DNA of 32,523 bases from Desulfobacterales bacterium (GTDB taxonomy: Bacteria > Desulfobacterota > Dissulfuribacteria > Dissulfuribacterales > JAMONC01). Below, one piece after another: positions 6,721 to 15,406 of the stretch. The position numbers and the translations under genes are program-made. Every line of letters starts with the position of its first letter. Positions within the stretch are counted from its first letter, which is position 1. The stretch covers positions 1 to 32,523 of the forward strand of contig JAMONC010000251.1 in NCBI GenBank assembly GCA_027066725.1, read 5' to 3'. The notes below the pieces were generated by a model. It saw only the letters and a program-made list of their open reading frames with translations, was not told where the DNA came from and made no database searches.

Positions 6721-8031
6721 TCAATTTTGATTTTTTTCTAATCTAACAGATATAGAATTGGCATGAGCACCTAAGCCTTCTACATTGGCTAAACGAATTA
6801 CGTCTTCAGCATCATTAAAAAATGCCTCTTTTGAGTATGATATAATACTAGAGCGTTTAATAAAGGTTTCTACTCCTAATGCTGATGAAAATTTTGCTGT
6901 TCCCATTGTAGGAAGTACATGATTTGCACCTGCAATATAATCTCCTATTGGCTCTGGAGTATATTCTCCTAAGAATATGGCTCCTGCATGTTTTATTTTA
7001 CCAATTAATTGCCAAGGATCTTTAACCATTAACTCTAGATGTTCAGGAGCTATTTGGTTGGCTATATCAACTGCTTGTTCAATATCTTCTACAATTAAAA
7101 GAGCACTATTTGTTTCTAAGGATTTTTGTGCAATTTCACACCTATCTAGTTTTTCTATCTGTTTACTTAATTCTTTAGATACTTCGTTTGCTAGATCTTC
7201 ACTTTCTGTAAGAAGAATGGCTGTTGCCATTGTATCATGTTCTGCTTGAGATAATAGATCTGCTGCTATATAACAAGGATTTGCATATTTGTCTGCAATA
7301 ATAAGGATTTCACTTGGCCCTGCTATCATATCTATACCAACTCTTCCAGATACCATCTTTTTGGCAATTGTTACAAAGATATTTCCTGGTCCAACAATAA
7401 CATCTACTTTCTCTATAGATTCTGTACCATAAGCCATTGCGAAAATTGCCCACGCACTTCCCATCTTATATATCTTATGAATGCCAACTTCTTTAGCCGC
7501 TACTATTAGATATGGACTTATTTCTCCATCCTTATTAGGTGGTGTTGCCATTATAATTCTTTTTACTCCTGCAATTACAGCAGGTATTGCATTCATGACA
7601 ACAGATGAACAAAGAGGAGTGCTTCCTCCTTTTCCTCCAGGAACATATAATCCTGCAGCGTCTACTGTTCTAACTAATTGTCCAAGAATAGAGCCATCTT
7701 CCCTTGTTATCATCCATGAGTTAGGAAGTTGTTTCTTATGAAAATCTTTTACATGTTCTATGGATTTTTTAAGACTTTTTATGAATTCTTTTGAAACTTT
7801 TTGATATGCCTGATCAATTTCCTCATCAGATACTAAAATATTCTCTAGTTTAATTTTAGGGGAGTCAAATCGATTTGTATATTCCACAATAGCCTGATCT
7901 CCCTTTTCTATTACTTGATTGAGAATTTCCCTTACTTGTTTTTCATAACTTGATATATCAAAGTTTCTATTTTTTACAGCCTTAAGACGAGACAAGCCTT
8001 CTTCTGTTGATATAAAAAGAGGTTTTAGCAT
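6721..8031 (-). CDS. hisD: Histidinol dehydrogenase
   Basis: 436 residues, full length. It catalyses the last two steps of histidine synthesis, the NAD-dependent oxidation of L-histidinol to L-histidine, as a zinc enzyme. Visible are LYVPGG (128-133), the VGPGNIFVT NAD-region strand (213-221), AGPSEIL (237-243), the metal ligands in SQAEHD (Q262, H265), and the catalytic pair E330/H331 in APEHLEL. A GGAGGG ribosome-binding site precedes the ATG by 8 nt. It is first in a two-gene unit with fsa. No other his gene is nearby, so histidine genes are dispersed in this genome. Confidence 0.95.
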   Translation of the reverse strand: MLKPLFISTEEGLSRLKAVKNRNFDISSYEKQVREILNQVIEKGDQAIVEYTNRFDSPKIKLENILVSDEEIDQAYQKVSKEFIKSLKKSIEHVKDFHKKQLPNSWMITREDGSILGQLVRTVDAAGLYVPGGKGGSTPLCSSVVMNAIPAVIAGVKRIIMATPPNKDGEISPYLIVAAKEVGIHKIYKMGSAWAIFAMAYGTESIEKVDVIVGPGNIFVTIAKKMVSGRVGIDMIAGPSEILIIADKYANPCYIAADLLSQAEHDTMATAILLTESEDLANEVSKELSKQIEKLDRCEIAQKSLETNSALLIVEDIEQAVDIANQIAPEHLELMVKDPWQLIGKIKHAGAIFLGEYTPEPIGDYIAGANHVLPTMGTAKFSSALGVETFIKRSSIISYSKEAFFNDAEDVIRLANVEGLGAHANSISVRLEKNQN

Positions 8032-8127
8032 TTAAAAGCCCTCCATTTAAATAATTAACTAAACACTAAAACTTTTACGACAGATAAAAATTTCCGATAA
8101 CAAAAAACAAATACTTTTGATCTAAGA

Positions 8128-8155
8128 GCTATATCTATGGTTATTGTAACTGCAA
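8128..8155 (-). promoter_or_regulatory. Possible promoter for hisD-fsa
   Basis: On the minus strand TTGCAG (8155-8150), a 16-bp spacer and TATAGC (8133-8128) lie in the divergent gap between hisD and the plus-strand gene at 8213. The match is weak, and the leader would be about 90 nt. Confidence 0.25.
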
Positions 8156-8212
8156 TTTATGGATTTTGCATCTAAATGTTTGGGCGGGGTTATAATATGA
8201 GAGGAGAGCCTA

Positions 8213-10006
8213 ATGAAACTTTGTTTTAAAATAGCAGAGCCAATGTGGTGGCTTTATCCGCTACCACCTAAGAATCAAATTGAGAAGGCTCTTATTGGCT
8301 TTGTAAATACAAGAGTTGCTGTAGCAAATCATAAAAGCTTATGGGTTCCTGTTCAAGATATTGCAGGGGGGATAACTGCATATAAAGAATTAGAGGTTAT
8401 AATCAGAAAGGCTTTTAACCTTAAAGAAGAAATAGCTCTTCCTTTTCAATCCGTTATATGTATTAATGAATTACCAGAAAGTATTTGGCAGATAGCGCCT
8501 CCTGGGTGTCTTTTAGTTCCTGCAGGTTCTTTTGAAAACTCTCCTTCTTGGATTGGTCCTTGGGAAATAGTTGATTTAAAAGGGTGTTATCCAGAAAATG
8601 ATCCTTTTCCTTTTAGAAGCTTATTTTTAATTGGTAATTATAAAAGGGAGTGTTTTTTTTGTGGTAGTCATGATCATACTACAGAAAATTGCCCAAATCC
8701 TTGGGGGGATGGTTTTGAAGATGATTTTATAAGTTTTTTATCTAAAAAGCCTCCTGAACTATGGCGTATAGAAGTTCAGCATATGCTTTCTTCTGAAGGA
8801 ACAAAAGGGAAAAAACTTTCTGATCTAAAATCATCTCTTAGAATTTGTTTTAATTGGTCTACAGCTATAAAAGTTTGTCTTAGTACTGCTACTAGTTTAG
8901 CAGAGTTAAGAATTGCTCCAATAAAACAGGTAAATCAACAAAGTCTAGGTCCAGTTATAGCTGCTATTGAAAAAAAAGATCTAGTAAAAGCACATAAGAT
9001 ATTAAAGACATTTGATCCAGATAAGGCAGGAGCTGTTTATTATATACTTATGGGACTAATCAAGACCTCTTTTGGAAATCTTGAAGAGGCAACAGCGCTT
9101 TGGCTTTCTGCATATAAAAATGCAGGAATTCCTATGCATAGAGCATATAGTGCCCTTTTATTAGCAAGGGCATATCTTTTAGAAGGAGAATTAGAAAAGG
9201 CAGAAGAGGCTATATTTAAGGCTGTAGATGCTGATGGAAGTGCTGCTCCATGTAATTATTGGAGGGTTATTATATATTCTATAAGACGCCGCTCAGAGTT
9301 TATTGGCCCTGGGATAAGACGCTTAAGTAGCCTACCAAGATGGTTTACTGCAGCTATTATGGAGCCACTTTTAATCCCTTATATAAAGACTGTAGTAAAA
9401 GAATTTAATAGCATAGTTTCTGAATTAGAAGAAAGGATTGAGTCTGAGCTTAAAAAGACAGATTTTTTAATAGAAAATTTTGAAGCTGCTCTTGGTAAGG
9501 ATTTTGTTGAGTCTCATAAAATAAAACTTAGGGACTGGAGAGGAAAAAGATCTAATATGGGCTATGCTGATCTTATAAATGCACCAGAATATCTCTCTAG
9601 TTTTAGGCAAGAGTTAAGAAAGCAAGGCTATAGTATCTTAAAGTCTATTATATCAACAATAAAAAATAGAAAAAAAGAGCTTGAATTTATTTGTTCTACT
9701 CAGATTTTTTCTCCAAAGGCAAGAAGACTTCGTCTAAAGGCAATGGAATTGTTAAATCAGAGTCAATGGCTACTTAAAAAGTTAAAAGATTTTAATAACT
9801 TAAAACAACTTGCTGGTATAAAAGAAAAGGCTGAAGCCCTTGATATACAAGCATCTGAGGTAATAGAAGATTTTAAAGAGACTTTAAAAACTGATCAAAG
9901 AATTATGCTAATAGGTAAGATTTTAGGTAGACTCCTTCTTGCAGGTGGAATTATATGGCTTGTATATGCCTTATGGGATTTTTTTAGGACATTATTTTTA
10001 GGTTAA
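8213..10006 (+). CDS. Unrecognised protein with CCHC zinc knuckle, TPR-like helices and C-terminal membrane anchor
   Basis: 597 residues; I do not recognise the family. Residues 1-140 form an N-terminal domain rich in Trp and Pro (MWWLYPLPP at 11-19) with no known motif. Residues 147-160 read C-x2-C-x4-H-x4-C (C147, C150, H155, C160), an exact retroviral-type zinc-knuckle pattern. About 245-340 is helical with TPR-like pairs (KDLVKAHKILKTF; GNLEEATALWLSAYKNAG; GELEKAEEAIFKAVD). About 390-560 is charged and helical, likely coiled coil. Residues 572-590 are a single hydrophobic helix near the C-terminus, so the protein is probably tail-anchored with its bulk in the cytosol. The start has GAGGAGAG just upstream. 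It stands alone, divergent from hisD and overlapping the nth stop by 9 bp. Role unknown; a scaffold or nucleic-acid-linked function is possible but unproven. Confidence 0.85.
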   Translation: MKLCFKIAEPMWWLYPLPPKNQIEKALIGFVNTRVAVANHKSLWVPVQDIAGGITAYKELEVIIRKAFNLKEEIALPFQSVICINELPESIWQIAPPGCLLVPAGSFENSPSWIGPWEIVDLKGCYPENDPFPFRSLFLIGNYKRECFFCGSHDHTTENCPNPWGDGFEDDFISFLSKKPPELWRIEVQHMLSSEGTKGKKLSDLKSSLRICFNWSTAIKVCLSTATSLAELRIAPIKQVNQQSLGPVIAAIEKKDLVKAHKILKTFDPDKAGAVYYILMGLIKTSFGNLEEATALWLSAYKNAGIPMHRAYSALLLARAYLLEGELEKAEEAIFKAVDADGSAAPCNYWRVIIYSIRRRSEFIGPGIRRLSSLPRWFTAAIMEPLLIPYIKTVVKEFNSIVSELEERIESELKKTDFLIENFEAALGKDFVESHKIKLRDWRGKRSNMGYADLINAPEYLSSFRQELRKQGYSILKSIISTIKNRKKELEFICSTQIFSPKARRLRLKAMELLNQSQWLLKKLKDFNNLKQLAGIKEKAEALDIQASEVIEDFKETLKTDQRIMLIGKILGRLLLAGGIIWLVYALWDFFRTLFLG

Positions 10007-10636
10007 TTCTTTAGGATAAAGACATAGATCAAAAAGAGGACATTTTTCACATTTTGGTTTTCTTGCTGTACATATCTTTCTTCCATGATCAATTAATCTA
10101 TAAGATATTTTCCCCCAATCTTCTTTAGGAACAATCTTCATCAAATCTTTTTCTATTTTGACAGGATCTTTTTCTTTACTAAGTCCTAGTCTTTTAGAGA
10201 GTCTTTTTACATGAGTATCAACCGGTATACCTGCTACTTTGCCATAGGCATTATAAAGAATAATATTTGCGCTTTTTCTTGCAATGCCAGGCAAATTTAA
10301 TAACTCTTCCATCGTATCAGGTACTTTACCACCATGTTTTTCTACTATTATTTTACATGCATTTTTGAGGTTTTTTGCCTTATTTCTAAAAAAGCCTGTT
10401 GAGCGAATAAGGTCTTCTATTTCACTAAGCTCTGCTTCAGAAAGTGATTTTGGATCAGGAAAGCGTTTAAATACTTGAGGTGTAACCTTATTTACTCTTA
10501 CATCTGTACACTGGGCAGAAAGGACTACTGCAACTAGTAATTCATAAGGATTTTTAAAGTTAAGTGCTATTTTAGCATCGGGATATTCTTTTTTTAGTAT
10601 TTCTAAAATCTTTGAGATTCTCTCTGCTTCTTTCAT
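9998..10636 (-). CDS. nth: Endonuclease III (DNA glycosylase/AP lyase)
   Basis: 212 residues from the chosen ATG, matching the usual size. It removes oxidised pyrimidines in base-excision repair. Helix-hairpin-helix LPGIARKSAN (115-124) contains the catalytic lysine K121. The catalytic aspartate is D140 in GIPVDTHVKRL. The [4Fe-4S] cluster ligands are C189, C196, C199 and C205 with the standard C-x6-C-x2-C-x5-C spacing. A longer frame reaches 10678, but the ATG at 10636 has GGAG 5 nt upstream and follows the stop of the metallohydrolase gene by one base. This fits translational coupling. The 3' end overlaps the convergent gene at 8213-10006 by 9 bp. Confidence 0.95.
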   Translation of the reverse strand: MKEAERISKILEILKKEYPDAKIALNFKNPYELLVAVVLSAQCTDVRVNKVTPQVFKRFPDPKSLSEAELSEIEDLIRSTGFFRNKAKNLKNACKIIVEKHGGKVPDTMEELLNLPGIARKSANIILYNAYGKVAGIPVDTHVKRLSKRLGLSKEKDPVKIEKDLMKIVPKEDWGKISYRLIDHGRKICTARKPKCEKCPLFDLCLYPKELT

Positions 10637-10637
10637 C

Positions 10638-11807
10638 TTAACTCCATTCATATAGATATTTAGGTTCAGGGGGCTCATCTCTCATAAAGCGCCATAGTCC
10701 TCCTGGTCTTAGTACAGGAGCAATTTCTTTTGAAAATCCTGCATCATCTCTGGCTTTAGAAAATAGCTTTGGTGGTAAATCTACAGGTTCATCTCCAAGA
10801 TCAAAAGTCCCCCAATGAATAGGAATAAATCTTTTAGCTCTTAGGTCTTTTGCTGCGCAAATTGCCTCCATAGGATCCATATGCACAGGACCCATTAGCC
10901 ACTTTGGTTCAAAAGCACCTATAGGAAGTAATGCAAGATCAAAAGGTCCAAACTTAGAGCCTATTTCTCTAAAAAAAGGAAAATATGCGCTATCACCTGC
11001 AAAAAATATCTTTATACCTTCAACTTCAAGAAACCATCCTGCCCATAATGTCCTGTTTGTATCTCCAACGCCTCGTTTTGACCAATGCTGAGCAGGAAGA
11101 CATGTAATCCTTATGTTATGGAGATATAAATCCTGAAACCAATCTAATTCTGTAACACGAGTATTTTTTATACGTCTTTTTATTATTGAACCACACCTAA
11201 GAGGAACGATATACCTATCTACTTTTATTTCCTTTAAAGAAGGAATATCTAAATGATCTCTATGAGAATGACTTATAATTACTATATCTATTTTAGGTAG
11301 TTCTTTTACTTTAAAAGGTAGGTGTTGAAGCCTTGGGAAAAATGGAAATAGACTTCCAAAGATTGGATCTGTTAATATATTTAATCCTGCAATCTTTATC
11401 CATACAGTGCTATGGCCTATAAAACATATTACAGGTTCTGAAATCTTTTTAAATTTTTCAATATCTAGGTTAACTGGTGCAGGAGGTATTACAGCAATCT
11501 TTTGTTGTGCACTCCATTGAGGTTTTCTTCCTATGCCGTGTAGAGTTTGTCCATGAACAGGTTGAGTAACTAACCATGGATTTTGAAACCCTGTTCTTGT
11601 ATGATGAAGCTTATAGCGAGCCATTGTCTCTACATCTGCAATACCTCTAGCATGTTCACAGCCATAGCCTTTTACTGGCTGTTTTATTGCCATTCTTAGC
11701 ATAGGAACTACAGATAAAAGTAATAGACGTGTACGGGGGTTTTTAATAAAATTTAGCCGACCACTATTTTTTGTTTTATTCATAATATTTGAAAAAGAGA
11801 TCGGCAT
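10638..11807 (-). CDS. Metallo-beta-lactamase-fold hydrolase, NAPE-PLD/UlaG-like
   Basis: 389 residues from the ATG at 11807. Metal motif SHSHRDHLD gives H180, H182, D184 and H185. Further ligands are expected in the HWSKRG, AGDSAYF and PIHWGTFDLG segments. The overall arrangement, with VCFIGHS/TDPIF-like and GPVHMDP-like blocks, resembles bacterial relatives of N-acylphosphatidylethanolamine phospholipase D and UlaG lactonases. The physiological substrate cannot be told from sequence. Residues 25-43 are mildly hydrophobic and may touch the membrane. An upstream GTG at 11816 is possible, but the AGGGG at 11820-11816 overlaps it and sits 8 nt before the ATG, so the ATG is preferred. nth follows one base after the stop. 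Divergent from cobB with a gap of about 60 bp. Confidence 0.85.
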   Translation of the reverse strand: MPISFSNIMNKTKNSGRLNFIKNPRTRLLLLSVVPMLRMAIKQPVKGYGCEHARGIADVETMARYKLHHTRTGFQNPWLVTQPVHGQTLHGIGRKPQWSAQQKIAVIPPAPVNLDIEKFKKISEPVICFIGHSTVWIKIAGLNILTDPIFGSLFPFFPRLQHLPFKVKELPKIDIVIISHSHRDHLDIPSLKEIKVDRYIVPLRCGSIIKRRIKNTRVTELDWFQDLYLHNIRITCLPAQHWSKRGVGDTNRTLWAGWFLEVEGIKIFFAGDSAYFPFFREIGSKFGPFDLALLPIGAFEPKWLMGPVHMDPMEAICAAKDLRAKRFIPIHWGTFDLGDEPVDLPPKLFSKARDDAGFSKEIAPVLRPGGLWRFMRDEPPEPKYLYEWS

Positions 11808-11867
11808 GTATTTCACCCCTTAAAAAATGTTTTTTCAATTAAAGAAAAATAGTGATAAAAAGAAAGA

Positions 11868-13301
11868 ATGTCAAAAAATTTTAGTGAAAGAAAAGACTTT
11901 ATTATTCATCCTGGATTATTAATAGCTGGAACTAATAGTGGTTGTGGTAAAACTACAGTCACTTTAGCCCTTATGGAAGCCTTTAAGAGAAAAGGGGTTA
12001 AAGTTTGTCCATTTAAAGTAGGCCCTGATTTTATAGATCCAGGACTACATCGTCTTATTTTAGGAACAGCTTCACACAATTTAGATACTTGGATGTTATC
12101 TTCTAGTAAAGTTAAAGAACTTTATAGTTCTGTAAGTCAAGGCTTTGATTTAAGTATAGTTGAAGGAGTTATGGGACTATATGACGGAGCAAGTGGAAGT
12201 AGTGAAGAGGGCTCTTCTGCACAAATAGCAAAACTTCTTGGCTTAAAGGTATTATTAGTTGTAAATGCTAAATCAATGTCAAGAAGTGTTGCTGCTTTAG
12301 TAAAAGGTTTTATAGATTTTGATCCCGAGCTAGAATTCTTAGGTGTTATTTTAAATAATGTAGGAAGTAAGAACCATAAAGAGCTCCTTTTTGAAGCCTT
12401 AAAGCCTTTATCCCTTGATTTTATAGGATTTTTGCCTAGAGATCCTAATATTGTGCTTCCTTCAAGGCACTTAGGACTGGTTACTGCAGAAGAAAATCCT
12501 TTTTCTAATGAGTTTAAAAAAAGGCTTTTTAATTGGATTTGTAAGGGTCTTAATATAGACAAGTTATATGAGCTTTTAAAAAGAAGATCTTATTCTGGAC
12601 CAAAAAGCTTAAAAGATCCAAAAGTAAATACACATAAGGTTTATAAAAAAGGTAAGATTAAAACTCCTAAGAAAATAGCTGTTTCTTGGGATAAGGCTTT
12701 TTGTTTTTTATATCAGGCTAACTTAGATTTACTAAAAAATTTAGGGGTAAAGATAGAAATTTTCTCTCCTTTAAGAGATAAAAAACTTCCTCCTAAAACT
12801 CAAGGTATATATCTTTGCGGAGGATATCCTGAACTTTATGCAAAAGAGTTGTCTGAAAATATAGAGCTTTTAAGGATAATAAAGGAATTTATAGAAGATA
12901 ATAAAATAGTATATGCTGAGTGTGGGGGAATGATTTATTTATCTCAAGGGATAATATCTCAAGAAAAGGTTTTTAAGTTTTCTGGCATATTTCCTTTTTG
13001 GACAAAGATGTCAGATCGTCTAAGTGCTTTAGGGTATAGAGAGGTAAAATTTATAAAAGATTGTTTTCTTGCTACTAAAGGGACTATTATAAAAGGACAT
13101 GAATTTCATTATTCATTTTTAGATATTGAAGATAGTAAAAAAGATGTGGCTAAAGAGATAAACATATATGAAGTCTTTGATAGAAAAGGACAAAAAATTG
13201 CTACCCAGGGCTTTTTATATAAAAATTGTTTAGCCAGTTATGTTCATCTTCATTTTTTAAGCAATATAGAGTTATGTGAGAGCTTTGTAAAATCTTTATA
13301 A
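11868..13301 (+). CDS. cobB: Cobyrinate a,c-diamide synthase
   Basis: 477 residues, full length for the CobB/CbiA family. It uses glutamine and ATP to amidate the a and c side chains in corrin ring synthesis, in the cytosol. The N-terminal ATPase domain carries the P-loop GTNSGCGKT (21-29) and KVGPDFIDPGLH. The C-terminal class I glutaminase-like domain has the nucleophile C352 in YAECGGMIYL and a late histidine in YVHLHFL. Hydrogenobyrinate-type paralogues are very similar; the anaerobic context favours the CbiA role. It stands apart from other cob genes and has only a weak ribosome-binding site (AAAGAAAGA). Together with the B12 uptake locus it shows the cell both makes corrinoids and imports them. 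Confidence 0.93.
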   Translation: MSKNFSERKDFIIHPGLLIAGTNSGCGKTTVTLALMEAFKRKGVKVCPFKVGPDFIDPGLHRLILGTASHNLDTWMLSSSKVKELYSSVSQGFDLSIVEGVMGLYDGASGSSEEGSSAQIAKLLGLKVLLVVNAKSMSRSVAALVKGFIDFDPELEFLGVILNNVGSKNHKELLFEALKPLSLDFIGFLPRDPNIVLPSRHLGLVTAEENPFSNEFKKRLFNWICKGLNIDKLYELLKRRSYSGPKSLKDPKVNTHKVYKKGKIKTPKKIAVSWDKAFCFLYQANLDLLKNLGVKIEIFSPLRDKKLPPKTQGIYLCGGYPELYAKELSENIELLRIIKEFIEDNKIVYAECGGMIYLSQGIISQEKVFKFSGIFPFWTKMSDRLSALGYREVKFIKDCFLATKGTIIKGHEFHYSFLDIEDSKKDVAKEINIYEVFDRKGQKIATQGFLYKNCLASYVHLHFLSNIELCESFVKSL

Positions 13302-13775
13302 TTATTTCCCCCATAAAATATAATATCCTAAGTTATAAAAAAAATGTAAAATTACGGCAGGCCATAATGAATTGTGTTTTTCTCTAAAAATGCCAAATAT
13401 TATTGCTGGGAAAAATGTAGCTAATGCCCATAAGATGGGATGAAAAAATACATGGAAACACGAAAAGATGATGGCAGAGATAATGTTTGCTATACTTATA
13501 CCTAAAAAGCTGTTGGTTAACTTAAACTCTATCTTTAGATAAGGTATTAAAAAACCCCTAAAAAAGAATTCTTCAGGAAAAGCTACTAGAAAAAATTGAG
13601 AGCTTAAAAAATGAATAGAATTTTTTAATGTAAAATGAGGAGGGATAGAAAAGGAAAGAAAAAGATAAAAGATTAGTGCTAATAAAAGGGCTAAATAAAA
13701 CCATATATCTTTAAAGGTATTTCCTATTTGGAGTACACCTGTAAATTTTAAGAAATTGATCCAGAAGGATTTCAT
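13302..13775 (-). CDS. CPBP family intramembrane glutamic endopeptidase
   Basis: 157 residues, short for the CPBP (Abi/Rce1-like) family but with its complete active-site set: E68-E69-x3-R73 in PEEFFFRG, H108 in FSCFH, and H144 with N148 in HFFYN. Four to five hydrophobic segments (24-43, 58-66, 91-109, 114-130, 136-153) place it in the membrane. Members cleave prenylated proteins, bacteriocin-related peptides or unknown substrates; no target is apparent here. It is the last gene of the sufC-to-recR run, 16 bp after recR. It ends one base from the convergent cobB stop, with no terminator visible between them. Confidence 0.88.
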   Translation of the reverse strand: MKSFWINFLKFTGVLQIGNTFKDIWFYLALLLALIFYLFLSFSIPPHFTLKNSIHFLSSQFFLVAFPEEFFFRGFLIPYLKIEFKLTNSFLGISIANIISAIIFSCFHVFFHPILWALATFFPAIIFGIFREKHNSLWPAVILHFFYNLGYYILWGK

Positions 13776-13791
13776 ACTTCATAATATATTA

Positions 13792-14397
13792 TTAAAGAGG
13801 ACGCCTTGCCTCTAGAGCCCTTTTTAAGGTAACAGGGTCTGCATACTTTATATCCATTCCCATTGGTATGCCACAAGCAATGCGGGTTATTTTAACGTCT
13901 GTGTCTGAAAGTATTTTTGAGATATATGCAGCAGTAGCCTCTCCTGCTACTGTAGGACTTGTAGCTATTATTATTTCTTTTATTTTTTCTTTTTCTATCC
14001 TATTTTTTAGTTGAGAGAGTCTTAATTCATCTGGGCCTATGCCATCTCTTGGAGATAGAACACCATGTAATACATGATAACGCCCTTTAAATTCCCCTGC
14101 CTTTTCCATTGCTAAAAGATCCCCTGGGTCTTCTACTACACATACTATTTCTTTATTTCTCTTGGGATTACTACATATTGGACAAGGATCTTGATCAGAG
14201 AATGTAAAACAAATAGAACAAAGTCTTATGCTCTTATGTAAGTTTAATATAGAATCTGCTAATTCCTTTGCTTGGTCTTCAGGAGACCTTAATATAAAAA
14301 GAGCAAGGCGTGTAGCAGTTTTTTCTCCGATTCCAGGAAGCTTAGATAGGTTTTCTACCACTCTTTTTAATGCTGGAGGTAAGATATTAGATGCCAT
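13792..14397 (-). CDS. recR: Recombination protein RecR
   Basis: 201 residues, full length. Acts with RecF/RecO to load RecA at gaps. Order of domains: helix-hairpin-helix LPGIGEKTATRLA (20-32), the four-cysteine zinc finger (C60, C63, C72, C75), and a Toprim domain beginning IVCVVEDPGDLLAME with the HVLHGVLSPRDGIGPD segment. It lies 22 bp after holB, so replication-repair genes are grouped. The usual partners dnaX and ybaB are not adjacent here. Confidence 0.96.
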   Translation of the reverse strand: MASNILPPALKRVVENLSKLPGIGEKTATRLALFILRSPEDQAKELADSILNLHKSIRLCSICFTFSDQDPCPICSNPKRNKEIVCVVEDPGDLLAMEKAGEFKGRYHVLHGVLSPRDGIGPDELRLSQLKNRIEKEKIKEIIIATSPTVAGEATAAYISKILSDTDVKITRIACGIPMGMDIKYADPVTLKRALEARRPL

Positions 14398-14419
14398 AGA
14401 AAATTTTATCAGTTCCTTT

Positions 14420-15406
14420 CTATTTTTTTAATTCTATTAATAACGCTTCTGCAAAAAGTGATAGATTTATATTCCGTACAATAGCAACTGAAGCAAAGTC
14501 TAATTGTGAGATAAATTTATATAATCTTTTAGTTTCATATAATTTACTTCCAGCTTGTATAAAAGCCAATAGATCGAGATTTAAAATTTTAGGACAAGCA
14601 CCATGTTTATTAAATAATAAGACATCTCTTACCCATGATTTTAATAATTCTAAGCAGTTATTAAATATATCTTGATCTTGACTCATATATTCAGTTAAAA
14701 AAAATAGTTCCTTGACCCATGCTTTTTTATGAGAAAGATAACTAAATAATTTTTTTCTCCAAAAAAGAAATTCTTGAGATAAGAAAACTTTTGCTTTATC
14801 TAGATTGCCTTCAGATAGGTGAAGAGAAAAATTATATAACTCAGTAGGTAGTTGAGGAATTTCTTCTTTTAGTATTTCAAAAAGTGTTAAGAAATCTTTA
14901 GGCTTACATCTTAAAATAATAGACCTTGAAACAATAGTAGGTAAAAGAAGTCTTGCATTTGGAGATGTTAAAAATATATATGCTCCGTTGGGCGGCTCTT
15001 CAAGAACTTTTAATAAAGCATTTGATGCTTCAATTCTCATGGTTTCTGCATGAGATATAATGCAAACTCGGTTTTTCCCTTCAAGGGGTTTAAGTGATAA
15101 GATTCTTTTTATTTCTCTTATTTGATTTATTTTAATTACTCCGTCTTCTGGCTCAATTATATGCATATCTGGATGAAGAAAGCTATTTACCTTACGACAA
15201 GAACTGCATTTATCACAATAAGTTAAGAGGTTATCTTTTTTAGTTATATTTTTGCATAATAAAATCTTTGAAAGTTCTATAGCTTTTTCTGTCTTTTTTG
15301 ATCCTTGAGGTCCTACAAGTAAAAAAGAATGAGCAAGTCTGTCTTTTTTTATCATGTTAGATATGATTTTTTCTGGAGGAGTGTATAAATTTTTAGTCTG
15401 AATCAT
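14420..15406 (-). CDS. holB: DNA polymerase III delta' subunit of the clamp loader
   Basis: 328 residues. The AAA+ core has a Walker-A-like GPQGSKKT (32-39) that departs from GxxGxGKT, as is common in delta' subunits that do not hydrolyse ATP. A zinc module is formed by C51, C64, C67 and C70. The sensor region SNALLKVLEEPPNGAYIFL and the SRSIILRC segment are typical of the DnaX/HolB fold. The C-terminal collar is poorly conserved, as expected. The ATG overlaps the end of the upstream HD-domain gene by 14 bp, so translation is probably coupled. A DnaX-like identity is less likely given the length. Confidence 0.92.
   Translation of the reverse strand: MIQTKNLYTPPEKIISNMIKKDRLAHSFLLVGPQGSKKTEKAIELSKILLCKNITKKDNLLTYCDKCSSCRKVNSFLHPDMHIIEPEDGVIKINQIREIKRILSLKPLEGKNRVCIISHAETMRIEASNALLKVLEEPPNGAYIFLTSPNARLLLPTIVSRSIILRCKPKDFLTLFEILKEEIPQLPTELYNFSLHLSEGNLDKAKVFLSQEFLFWRKKLFSYLSHKKAWVKELFFLTEYMSQDQDIFNNCLELLKSWVRDVLLFNKHGACPKILNLDLLAFIQAGSKLYETKRLYKFISQLDFASVAIVRNINLSLFAEALLIELKK

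Noticed and set aside
8191..8196. Perfect TATAAT before the zinc-knuckle gene
   Set aside because: Transcription would start about 10 nt before the ATG, inside the ribosome-binding site, and no -35 box stands at 16-18 bp. Kept only as a remark.
12137..12562. 141-codon minus-strand frame inside cobB
   Set aside because: Shadow of the cobB frame, caused by codon bias. No start signals and no recognisable domain.
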